In this document: positions 24,070 to 35,205 of the stretch, in pieces
Layout: every line of letters starts with the position of its first letter
Numbering within the stretch: the first letter of the stretch is position 1
Assembly: GCA_033002965.1 (NCBI GenBank)
Contig: JAURVB010009627.1
Coordinates: forward strand, 27,229-91,228
Length of the DNA: 64,000 nt
Direction: 5' to 3'
Source: Piper betle
Lineage: Eukaryota > Streptophyta > Magnoliopsida > Piperales > Piperaceae
Notes under the pieces: generated by a model
The model's input: the letters and a program-made list of their open reading frames with translations, nothing else
Database searches by the model: none
Told to the model about the DNA's origin: nothing
Position numbers and translations under genes: made by a program

Positions 24070-24718
24070 AGGAGAATTTCATCCTGACATGTAATTAAAA
24101 ATAGGAGATTTAATCAATCAAAATATAATAAAAATTTTAAAAAAATAAAAATAACTCCCTTCGCGAAGGGTCACAGGTTTGAATAGAGCTAATATAAATT
24201 CTAAAATTCTTATAAAAAATAATAAAAATACCTATTATTGGAGAGGGTTATGAGTTCCCCCATTAATATCAATTTCTAACTTCCTACTAACAAGATTCAA
24301 TCGACTTGTCTTCAAAAAATATGATGAAAAAAATTAAATTATTAAAATTTATCTTCTCAATCAATTTTGGATTTATATTTAACGCCAATTAGAGTTTATA
24401 TTTAAGATATTAAATTATTATAGTTTATTTCATTATTCAATAAAAATCTACATATAATATTAAAATTTATCTATGGTATAAGTTGGGCATATCATGACGT
24501 CTTACCTAGTATTAATAAAATGGCCATAAAAAATTGAGATCCGATTAAAATCATTAAAAGCAAAACAATCAGCTAATCAAAATACGATAAAATTGAAAAA
24601 TAACAAATTTGATTATTATAAATACATTTCCTTGTTCAATAAAAATCTATCTCTGAAATTAAAGTTTATCTCTAATATGGGCCATATACATATACGCATG
24701 ACAGGGCATCTCAACTAG
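24063..24718. mobile_element. Two adjacent Helitron-like segments
   Basis: Two segments each start ATTAATAAAA (24063 and 24511) and each end in CTAG followed by T (24506-24509 and 24715-24718), preceded by a GCATGAC or TCATGACG word. A CTAG 3' end before T and an AT-rich left end fit non-autonomous Helitrons. A related segment lies inverted at about 44110-44510. The stem-loop expected near the 3' end is weak, so the call is tentative. Confidence 0.35.
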
Positions 24719-24850
24719 TATCACCATGAAACAACCCACAAAATAAGGAGATATGAAATTTAAATATCATCAACTAAGTCCTACATACTCTTGTAAAGGA
24801 TTATTCAATAGGCTAATCTATAGTAATATACTCTCAAGTGTGAATGGTTT

Positions 24851-25263
24851 TGGGTAAATAGCATACACACCATTGTATGCAAAGGGAAATAGCACTATTC
24901 CACCTCTCATAAAAATGCCCAGTGAAAATTCTTTTTACACCACCACAATAATTATATTGAGAATTATAACCTTTTTTACCTGTTGTATTGTTAAATCTAG
25001 AAAAAAATTTTACATCCTAACTTTGAGATCATTTGAAATGTTACTATTATATTTTACGAAATTAAAATATACATCAAAATTCAATGGATTATATATTAAC
25101 TACTGAAAACAGATAGGCGTCTTCTGCTTTACACATTGCAGGGGTGGGCAGCGTATGTCCTGCATCTGAGAGGTAAGAGGGTAAATGTGCTAGTTTTTCA
25201 TAAGTAAAGGCGTGAACGCTATTTTAGGGTATATGCCAAGGAGTGTTAAGTGCTATTTACCCA
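24851..25263. mobile_element. 413-bp element with 13-bp perfect terminal inverted repeats
   Basis: TGGGTAAATAGCA at 24851-24863 and its exact reverse complement at 25251-25263 bracket a 413-bp segment. Related words repeat just inside both ends. No clear target-site duplication and no transposase coding; the open frame at 24873-25106 looks like chance. Probably a MITE of an unassigned superfamily. Confidence 0.55.
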
Positions 25264-25991
25264 GCAATTTCACTTAGCATTGTAGGTAAAGCAAGCCTCT
25301 CATTTTGCATAGATAATGTGCTGGTTGTGGATATAACCATCATAAATTTTGCAAAAGAATTTGAAATTAGACTGTAATTTAACTTTTAACACATTTTATT
25401 CTCCATGAAATATCTCGGGAAAAAAATTGAGTTAAAATGGCTATTACAACAACACACAGAATAAGTTAAGAACACCATGACTCTCTAGCAAAGTTCTTCC
25501 CATCCAAACTTCAGGAAATCTAAGTACTAATTAATAGCACATTAAGCCCCAAAAAATAGCAAAAACTTCATCCAAAATAAATGAGTTTTGATGAGTGAGA
25601 AAACATGACAACAGTGCTGCCTTTACATTGGAATATTCACAAAATGTGGTACTTCAAAAAATCAACAAGAGGACTCTTCTTGAGTTGCTAACTTGCCACA
25701 AATGAAGTGCACTCATTGCTTACAAATAGGATAAAATTCAAGGCATAGATCAGACAAAGGCCTTTTAAGATCACCCAATAAGATAACAATTCGAAATAAG
25801 AGAAAAATGGGGACTATAGTGCACTTCTTAGATTTATTAACGATATTTTGTAGCATATTTCTAGTAACAAATCATGTTAGTAGTGAACTGTCAATTGCAA
25901 GCCTGCACATATTCAAGCTGGAAATAAACCATCAGTAAGAGTGAGAAAACACCAGTAAATTAGAAGAACGGTGCTCAAAGTTGTGTGTTAC
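25264..25991. other. Downstream flank of the TBC-domain locus
   Basis: No separate gene recognised. A 3' exon or untranslated region of the TBC locus could extend here on the minus strand. Confidence 0.4.
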
Positions 25992-28900
25992 CTATTTTGT
26001 TGTGGAGCATTATCACCAGGTCATGAGCATCATCTAAAAGCTTCCATACATTCAAGTGCTTTCCTGTGCTGTTACATGCACTTAATAATCTGATTCCTCT
26101 TCTGAAGACCAGAATCTTCTATTTTGCATATAAAAGTAAATCATCTGTTGGCAGAGCGCAATTTAAGATTCTTTCCCATGTGAATTTCCCTATTCCTGCT
26201 TGGATTTCAGCCTGATCCGCCCGCATTACTTCCTTGAGGCTTAGTGTCTGTTCAAAAGTCACCTCCCTTCTGAATAAAACCACCACCATTCTATAAACAA
26301 AGAAAAAATCTTCCTCTTGGAGTTTTTCCAAATGGCTGTACAGTTCTTCCTTTATTTTTATGATCTTGGACAACATATTGAGTTGTCTCTTGATGCCCAC
26401 TTCGTCCACCTCAAAGTTGTGCCTGGCTCCACTCATGAAACCCACCAAGCACCAGAAGGCATTGTGATCCTCTTCAAATACGACCATTAAGGGGGCAACA
26501 AATCATTCATTCCCTGACATTTACCAATTTCTGAATCGTATACTGCATAAGCTTCTAGTATGTCAACCTATTAAGCTTCATGACATGTTTTGCATGGAAG
26601 GAAGCCAACACCCTGGGCGAACTGATAGGCCCTTGCTTTTGACACTGCAGCTTGAGTTGGAGAGTATGTGATCCATTCAACATTTGCCTGAAGAGCATCC
26701 AGCTGGATAGTCTGCTTCAGATGAAATCGAAAATTTTCTCTTTCAGCAGATCTACATAACAAAACCTAGAAACATTTTGTTCCAGTTTAAACAAACCATT
26801 AAAACACCCCATTTCAGGTTCACACCCTGACAAGTCAGACTCCACATGTCAGCCCACTCTTCTCTTCATCTTCACTTTCTGCTACCACACCTTCCTTTGT
26901 GTGTTTAGTTAGTTCTTTTAATTTTGCCAAGTTTTCATCAGCTTGTATAAGCATGCATTTGTATAGCCTTCTGAGTCTATAGAAGTTTTTCCTGCACCCA
27001 CCAATCATAAGCATATTAATTACATTTAGAGAGCACATGCCACACAAATCTATATCTGCCATTATAAATCCTAGCAATGCAAAGCAAAAGCAAAACTAAT
27101 GTCACCTTTTGTGCACTTGAATTGCTAATTTTTCATTCTTTAAACTATTTAAAAAATAGCTGCAAATGGGAAAAAAAAAGATCAGCATGTATGGTGTTGT
27201 GCATGAAACAAACAAAACTTGAATGCTATCATTGAATAGCAAGACCAAAAAATGGAGGATAAAGCAACTTATCAAAATAAGATAATGGCTCATATAGGTG
27301 GAAATATTATTCTTTGTAACAATCATTTCAGAGTTTCAAACTCAAGGACATACATGATAGAACAAGAATTGTGCACCCACTATTTCTCAGCAAGCACCGT
27401 TGATCTTCCCCCCCCGCCCCCTTCTCTTTCACCAGAAATATATCCAATATTACTGTAATGATGATAAAAACCATAAAATTGCTTGATGTAGAAAGCAATC
27501 AACAGTGATTGCTACATATAATACTTCGCAATGAAAAAATCTACGCAGAATAACAATGAAAAAATATAAATACATCCCAACACTTGCAAAAGAAAATCAA
27601 ACAGGATTCATGTCTTATTGAAAACTTACAGTAGATCCTTTGCAACCTTAATTATATATGTGATCAAAACTTTTGAAAATTTAAACTAGATCGTTCACAA
27701 ATGTAAAATTGTTCATTATAAATGTTACCAGATAGATAAGAAAAAGCAAAAGGGAACTTGCAAATAAAAAAGAGTGCAGTAAGATGAAACTTGAATCAGC
27801 AAGACCAAGCAAAGTATGCCTCGCACCAGAGATGAACTACTTCCCAAGCACTAACTTTTGTTAAAAACCCCAACCATAACTTTTAGTCTTTCAAGTAGTT
27901 TCCAAAGCAGCAATAATTGATAATCAATGATCAATGAGTCCAATGCTTCAAAGAAATAATAAAAGACAGGTTTAGAAGGCAAGGCAAAATGGGTGTTGAA
28001 CCTGAAAATACAAACAAATAATGCACATAAATTAAAAATAACAAAAATGAAAGATGGTGTGTTGCATAAGAGCAAGTAATATCACTTACAATCCAAGTAG
28101 AAACCGCCAAATCTCTGCCTTGAGTCCATGGTCAACACCCTGCCAGAACATTCAGATAAATATCAGAAAACAGTTTCATAAGAGAAGCAACGTCCTTTTG
28201 CAATAACAATAGGCAAGAACTTACACCCTTGCTAACTTTCTTCAAAAAACTGATAGGATCACAAATCCTCCCATCCTGTGTAAATAAACATCTCCAAAAA
28301 TCCGTGGAAATGGTACTCTTTCTCCTATTACTGGACAATGTAAAACCAGGTTAGGAATATTGTAGCTTTCACTACATGATGTTTTGATTTGACTAATAGA
28401 TGTGTTTACAAAGAAAATGGATGAAAATTTTAAATTGGAAACTCATAAATTGGTAAAGGCATTTATCTGGTACTACAAAATATACCAAAAACTACGACAA
28501 ATTTTACTAGCCAGTATCTTAAACATGGGCACTCGAAGCAGCCAAGAACAGTTTCAAGTAACATCGTGATCTGCTTTGACATATGCTGCATTACACAGAT
28601 GACAGTTGAACCAAAAGTGCACAGAAATAATGACAACCAACAGCAGAATCATCTCAATGCTTATCATAAAGCAATTCTCCCAAGTACTCCCCAATTTAGA
28701 TGGTTTAACAACGTTGTCTAATGCACAAGCTGTTTGGGAAATATAACTAACTATTACATACCTTTTTTTCCCAAAAGCAAACAGTATTCACTTTTAATCT
28801 ATTCTTTAACGCAATGGCCTTCGCACTTTCTAAACATCACCAAGTGAACCCAAGATTTCATTTTGCCATCATCACAGGTAGGTACTAAGTTCAGACTAGT

Positions 28901-29235
28901 GTCTTCATAAACATAATTAGTGACACATATATAAACAAAAAGAAAAACCTGCAACCAGCTACAGTCACTACAATCAACAGCAGTATCATACCAACCCATT
29001 TAAAAAAGGAAAGAAAGAAAAGAAAAGAAAAAAGAAGAACTCACTAGCTCAGGGAATAAAAGTAAGAAGCGGCAAGCGCCAATCCTGCCATGGGCGCCAC
29101 AGTAACAGCAACCTCCGATGGCGAAGCTCCGGCCTTTCCGCCACCGCCGCCTAACGTGAATGAAAGAGAAACGATGCGGCCGAGGGGACGCCAGATCGCC
29201 GCGGCAACCGTCGGCCGACGCTCCGCCGTCGCCAT
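25992..29235 (-). pseudogene. TBC-domain (Rab-GAP) gene, 5' half orderly, catalytic domain decayed
   Basis: Resembles plant TBC proteins that stimulate Rab GTPases. The 5' part is orderly: exon 29045-29235 (ATG at 29235; Ala/Gly-rich with a hydrophobic end), 28225-28330 (FWRCLFTQDGRI...FLKKVSKG) and 28090-28139 (GVDHGLKAEIWRFLLGL) join in phase with GT-AG introns. Next comes 26991 downward (KNFYRLRRLYK) after a gap where the usual YDL..ER segment is missing. The catalytic part is broken: stop at 26571-26573, frameshift near 26488-26500, and stop at 26119-26121 after DLLLYAK, with recognisable sequence (NVWKLLDDAHDLV) continuing to 25992. The IxxDxxR arginine reads Gln (IQLDALQ) and YxQ reads KCQ, so both catalytic fingers are altered. 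Conserved Trp residues are also replaced (LKEVMRADQ). Most likely a pseudogene; a truncated 5' product is possible. Confidence 0.8.
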
Positions 29236-31276
29236 GAGGCCGAGTCGCCGGCGACGTTTTTTCGATGACAGAGTTTAGGCCTTAATCTATTTTATTTATT
29301 TATAATAATTGCATGTTAGCTGGATTAAGCTGTATTCAATACTCAACTTCCCATAGAAGCAGTTGTTTGATTGTAATGTTTTTTTTATATATTCTTTAAA
29401 AAATATAAATTTTGTTAAAAATTACCATTTAATTATTTTTGTTACAAATATAAAAGGGAATATATATATATATATAATAATATTTGACAAATTTATCGGA
29501 GGAGTTTTATGTAATGAATGGGGAAAAAGAGGTCCACCCTTTTCATTACACTTTATTTATAAATCCAAAGAAAAAAAACTTAAGGGAGTGTTTTGTTGGC
29601 TCGTTGTATTTTTTTTGGTTATTTTATTTTAAAATATAAAATTATAATAAGAATAGATAAAAAAACTTGTTTGATTGAAAGTCAGAAAATTATAAATAAG
29701 TAAAAACACTCTTATGTGATATCACAAAATATTAAAAAAACTATTTTACTTTTTAGAACATTTGAGCCAAATTTCCCTTAATTGTTTTCTATAATTGTAA
29801 TGATATAATTTTAAGAAAAATTTGTCATAAAATTTCATTTAAATTTAGGTGAAATGTTACAACATATATGGCTTATAAGATGATTCTAATTTCATGAATA
29901 AACTCTCATTAAATAATTAGATAGACTTGTTGAGCTTAAGTTTTAATAATTATTGTGTAGGATTGTCAAAACATTGCAAATATACCATGCAATGTCTAAG
30001 GATTATATCACATAAAGAGACTCAATGAATTAAGTAGGACATCAAAGTTACAAGTAAAAATTTAAAAATGAAGGAGTTAGATGGTTTTGAGGTTTTGATA
30101 TTGATTTGGCGAACAAGATAATGTGTGCTTAATTATAAGAAAGTCTTTTTACAATCTACAAAGTTAAAGATTGCTTTTGAGCTTATCTCATTCAATGTTA
30201 AAACTTATGCAAACTCTTTACTTTGTAACGACCGGCCTGATTAAAGCTTGGACCGAATCTTACATTAATATCCAAGACAACAAAACCTTAACAAAAATAA
30301 CTTAAACTTCTATAGTTGTAATACTTTAAGATTTTAATTAATTAGAAGATAATTAAGCATGAATTTAAGTGTTAAGCTAAAATTAAGAACCACCATGGAA
30401 AAGAAACCATTTCCACTACCATGCAATTTAGCCCATAATATAAATATATAAAAAGATAAGACCACTAAAATAAGTTTCCAAAGAGTTCACCTACTATCCC
30501 TACCAAAAAATCATTGAACTCAAGTGACCAAATGCACGCATGAAGAGGCAATTTTGTAATAATGATAAAAATACTATATTATATAAGTATAATACACTTA
30601 ATTATATTAACGTGGATAAACACAATATTTAATTTATGTCTGACTCTCATTCTAGCATAGTGGCCTCCTTATTAGAAATCTAGAATTAGTGATCACTCAT
30701 TGCTGCCCGACATTTAGATAGTTAGCTGTTGACCTCAGCCAAATTTTGGCTTCTGAATACGTATTGAGTGACATGGTTCCTTAGACCTAGGAACCCCTAA
30801 ATACAACTTGGCGTCTAACACCTGTCATATATTTCGGTTAGGTAGGCTAAGTTTGGCACGTATCTAATTTTGCCGATGCCCAAACCCTACCTCCACCTAA
30901 GTAATCAACCACAACCAGTTAACCTTATTAAATTTACTGAAATTATAAATATCTTTATGTGCGTGACAAACACTAAACGCTCCTAAAATCCAAAATAAAT
31001 ATACGTTAACACGTATATTTTAATAAATGCATGGGTGACATGATAGGAATACTATTGTGAAAACGGCATAAAATCAAAGATCTATACTTAGCTAATTATC
31101 TGTTTAATATACTGAATCAACTTGCATGCATTTTGTCATAGTATGACAGTTATGCACAATAATCAATTAGGACATATTTAAGTGATGGTTAACTTAATAA
31201 ATAACAATGAAACAAAACGGCTTGACTTAAATTTCTTTAAATAATTTACTTAATAAATATTAAAATATTCACGTAC

Positions 31277-31277
<1 letters not shown>
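29236..31277. other. AT-rich spacer with a possible LTR start
   Basis: No gene recognised. TGTAACGACCGGCC at 30224 resembles the 5' end of Ty3-type LTRs, but no matching GGTCGTTACA end or internal domain was found, so it is left as a possible fragment. Confidence 0.4.

Positions 31278-31319
<42 letters not shown>
31278..31319. repeat. (TA)n microsatellite
   Basis: About 20 AT units. A shorter TA run follows at 31612-31626. Confidence 0.9.
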
Positions 31320-31321
<2 letters not shown>

Positions 31322-31675
31322 AAAGAAACCAAAATTACACTCATATATGCATTCGAATTATAAATTAATAAACAAGGTTTAAAAACCAAACTCAACCACT
31401 GCCCACACACAGCTCAAATTAATTAATGCTTAATCAATCATTTAACTAATCACTTAAATTTACAATCACTAGTAATAAACTATACTATTTATTCATCCAG
31501 TTACTTAGATCACATAATATAAATTTATACACATGATGACCCAAGAATTCATGACAATTGTCTCAACTTTCGGCCCCAGGAAAAAAAATAAAATAAAATA
31601 AATAAATGAATATATATATATATATAGAGGCATATATACTATACTATAGCACAGCGAGGCATTGGCTGTACTGCA

Positions 31676-32320
31676 GCAGTGCTTCAGCCGTTGGATCAAA
31701 TCCAACGGCTGAAACATGCCCCTATAAAAACAATTAGGGCGGCGCTGCCTGCCGCCGCCGGCGCCGGCCGACGTGACGCCACCCCCTGCCCCGCCCGTCG
31801 CCGGCCCGCCGGGGGCGGCGACGTGACCGCCGGGCGACGGGGCGGCGGATCTAGCCGCCCCGCGTCTTCCCCTGCCGGCCCACCGCCCATCCGCCGGGCG
31901 ACACCACCGCCGCACGACGCCCCCCCCCCGACCCTCGTCCCCCGTCCCCTGCCCGCCACCCCCGCCGCGCCCCTCGCCGCCACCCTGCCCGCCCCCTCGG
32001 CCCCCGCCCGCCACCCCGCCGCGCCCCTCGCCGCCACCCTGCCCCGCCCCTCCCTCGGCCCCCGCGCCCCGCCACCCTGCCGCCGCCGCCCTCGGCCCCC
32101 GCCCGCCACCCCCACCACGCCCCTCGGCCCCCGCCCGCCACCCCGTCGCGCCGCGCCCCCGTCCCCCGTCGCCGGCGCCCCCCTCCGGCCGTCGCCGTGG
32201 CCGGGCAAACTTCCCGCCCCCTCCGCCGTCGCCGTCGCGGCGGCGCCGCCTCCTTTTAGATCTTGGCCATTGGATGCTAATCCAACGGCCAAGATTGACG
32301 CATCACAGCCAAGATGGCTG
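31676..32320. repeat. Extremely C-rich island bracketed by two matching hairpins
   Basis: About 31737-32255 is nearly all C and G, with C on the plus strand, in an AT-rich neighbourhood. It contains imperfect tandem copies of a GCCCGCCACCCCGCCGCGCC-like unit. On the left, CAGCCGTTGGAT / ATCCAACGGCTG form a perfect 12-bp stem (about 31686-31712). On the right, CTTGGCCATTGGAT / ATCCAACGGCCAAG form a stem with one mismatch (about 32262-32293). TA microsatellites flank the block. Open frames on both strands are low complexity and show no codon structure. Probably a minisatellite inside a mobile element; G-runs lie on the minus strand. Confidence 0.7.
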
Positions 32321-32339
32321 TCGCCGTATAGATACTTTT

Positions 32340-32340
<1 letters not shown>

Positions 32341-32378
<38 letters not shown>
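32341..32378. repeat. (TA)n microsatellite
   Basis: About 15 AT units directly right of the C-rich island. Confidence 0.9.
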
Positions 32379-32382
<4 letters not shown>

Positions 32383-33992
32383 AAACAACCCAAGCCTCTA
32401 TATATGAAGAAAGCATGAGCTTTACTATATAAATTAATTAATCTAGATCTCCTCCTCAACTACCCTAGTGATTATCAACAATGATATATGTATACATATT
32501 CACTTTCCCCCATAAAATTAATTAATAAAGCCCCCAACCATAGCATGGAACTAATTTCATGAAAGCATGTAAAACCAATATATATGAGCTCAATCATTAT
32601 TTATACCAATTTACAGTAACTAGTGCCATGTTTATAAGGGATCAAATCCACAGATTTGTTGTATGTTACAACTTACTAACAAAGTAACAATTAATAAACT
32701 TTCCTGCCCTAGAACAAACATGCACCCACAATCAAAACGACACCCAACACAGATCAGGTGAGACCACAAAACATACAATTTCCTATTTGACTAAACTCAT
32801 GCAATACAATCCAAATAGTATAATACAACACTCAGATAACAGCCAATGAGTAACCTATATGCATGGAATGGACTGGAGGCAAAAATGGGTTCCACTAAGA
32901 TTTTTTTTCGCAAAGGTCAAACTCATGAGCTGATTAATCCCTAATGATTTCCAACTCCCCAAAAAAATAAAAAATTAAAATTAAAATTAAAATTTTGACT
33001 ACAAAATGGAGACACACGGCCAACTTAAACTTAACCAAACCGTGGGGTTTAAATGTTTGTTACGAAGCTTCTTGGGGTTAATAGAGGACAGTGAGAGCTT
33101 TTTAACAAGAATCACTCAAATTAAATTTTTTTATGAAGAGTTGTATATTTCTAAAGTTTGGACAAACTTCGATTCAAGAGGCACTTGGACAGCCAATCCA
33201 TGTAACAATATCCTAACTCGAAAAATTCATATCTATGAGGTTATGAGGTAAAATTCTAAAGTTTGCTTGGAAAAAGAATCATTCAATTTGCAGCCCTAGA
33301 GATCGAAATAGAATTTTCAAAATTAGGCAAAAATCTAATATTTGACATACTTTTGGCAATTTTTAAACAACCAAACCATTAATCGAAAGACGACTAAAAA
33401 TACGCGAAATCCGTTGTTGAAAAAAATAGCTTTGGGATTTGAAAAGCATAACGACTAATTTTTATTTTTAAGAAATTTTAGATTTAAATAAGGCCTTAAG
33501 GGGTATTTTGATGTATCTTGAATGATGTTGAAATTCTTAACTATTTTAGATCAATTTGAGAGGCTTAAACTTGTGATAAAATTAACTTTACATGTTATCT
33601 TATATTTTTATGTGTAAATTGTATATTTAAGAAGAGATTATTATATGTGAGGCTTCGCTTAAGTGCTTGAATTTATTTTGTAAACTTTAAGGTGTGGAAA
33701 GTGTGCAACTATTTTGCTTAGAGAAAGATACGCTTGAAGAGACGAGACTCTCTTAATTCAAGGTTTAAAGTATAAGTCTGTGAAGAGAGATATAATTTAA
33801 AGGTAGCATTGTTATAATAAATTTTAATTAAATATAAAATAAATTATAATAATTTATTTTATCTTTAATTTTTAATATATTTTATCTTTAATTTTAAATT
33901 TATTTTAATTAATCCTATATTTAAATTTAAGTCCAATTTTTAGTCCCCCTCGTGACTAGACAATTACGTAATTAACGTTAAAAAATTAGCAT
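32379..33992. other. Spacer, no recognised gene
   Basis: Nothing supportable seen; the open frame at 33006-33251 has no family resemblance. Confidence 0.45.
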
Positions 33993-34404
33993 TTGCCAAA
34001 CACGTACATTATGAGCAGAGGTATCTCTCCCTGCGGCGGTTATAACCTTCACCGCCCTCGCCGCCGCTCACCGGCGGCCATCCCGATGAGCTCGCCGATC
34101 CCATCTCTCTCATACAAAGCAATGGCAGCGCATATAGATTTTGGAAACCAAAGCGTACGGATCCCCCCTCCCCTTTTTTCTTCTGAATTTCATTCTTGTA
34201 TGACCTTTTGATGAGATGCACTGTTTGATTTTGTGGTGTGTAGGGAACCGTCAATGGATGATCCGGCCCAGCTCAAAGGATCATGAGCATGGCCACTACG
34301 AGATCGCTTGCCTTCGGGGAATTGGATTCTTTTCAAAAAGGTACGAACTTTGTACTCCTAAAAAAATTAAAATAAAAACAACGGCCATGTTCTTGATAGC
34401 ATGA
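33993..34404 (+). other. Possible exon fragments, family not recognised
   Basis: A GC-richer patch on the plus strand holds an open frame with Ala/Ser/Pro/Arg-rich residues (33993 to about 34158). About 90 bp later a TGTGTAG acceptor-like site precedes a second open stretch ending before a GTACGA donor-like site (about 34244-34340). This could be a gene fragment, for example transposon-captured sequence. No function is assigned. Confidence 0.2.
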
Positions 34405-35205
34405 TAAATCATTGTTACCCTGAGTTTTGATGGGTTTCTTGACTAGCAAGTTGATCCAGGTTATCATAAGTTGACTATTGGTGGGTCAAGATTACTTGGG
34501 ATTTACTTACATCTGCACATTTATACGTCGAGACATGTTTTTAGTCAGAATGAAAGAGTGAGAGTTAATAGCACACTAACTTGGGCTAGTTTCTTTGTCA
34601 TCTAGTACTCAATTGCAACAATTCGGGTCCAGTTCACAGATCTTTTCCTCCACTTTTATTGTATTTTATCTCATATCAATGCTCCATTTCAAAATTTTAT
34701 GACTTTTCAGCATTGCATCCATTTACGTCCTTTCAGGTCATTGCTTTATCCCGAAACCTTCAGTTCCGAACTCTAAATCCTAAATCTTAGATCATTAACC
34801 CTAAACCCTAGACCCCGAACATTTAAATTATCTTCACCCTAGACCCGAACCTTTAAATTATCTTCAGAGCACAATTAGGGCATCGGTGCTCAAGTCTAAA
34901 CGAGATCGCTATTTTTTTTTCCAACAGACCTGATGTCAAATTTCATTAATAGAAAACATTATGCCATAGCTTGAAAACATATAATTCAATGACTTAATTT
35001 AGTTAATAGCAATGTTTTTGCATTGCGAGCAAATATTCTTATTTTTTGCTAAGCTATCATACATTTAGCCTGATTTGAAGTATCATTAAACATAGCGATT
35101 ACCTTTTATTCATATATGATGCACAAAATCCACTCGGAATCATGAGCTTCACTTTTCAATAATGAGCATTACAAAAGAGGTAGAAATATGAAGCAATTAG
35201 GGGGA
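34405..35205. other. Spacer 3' of the receptor kinase
   Basis: No gene. It carries a short telomere-like motif (TTAACCCTAAACCCTAGACC) at about 34796-34815 and two close copies of a CCGAACxTTTAAATTATCTTC-like string at about 34817-34866. Confidence 0.4.

Noticed and set aside
30224..30240. Complete LTR retrotransposon starting TGTAACGACCGGCC
   Set aside because: No matching 3' terminus, primer site, polypurine tract or polyprotein coding in the following sequence.
31505..32383. Long Gly/Arg- or Pro/Ala-rich open frames on both strands
   Set aside because: They arise from the C-rich island's composition: several frames are open at once, there is no domain, and codon use is purely compositional.
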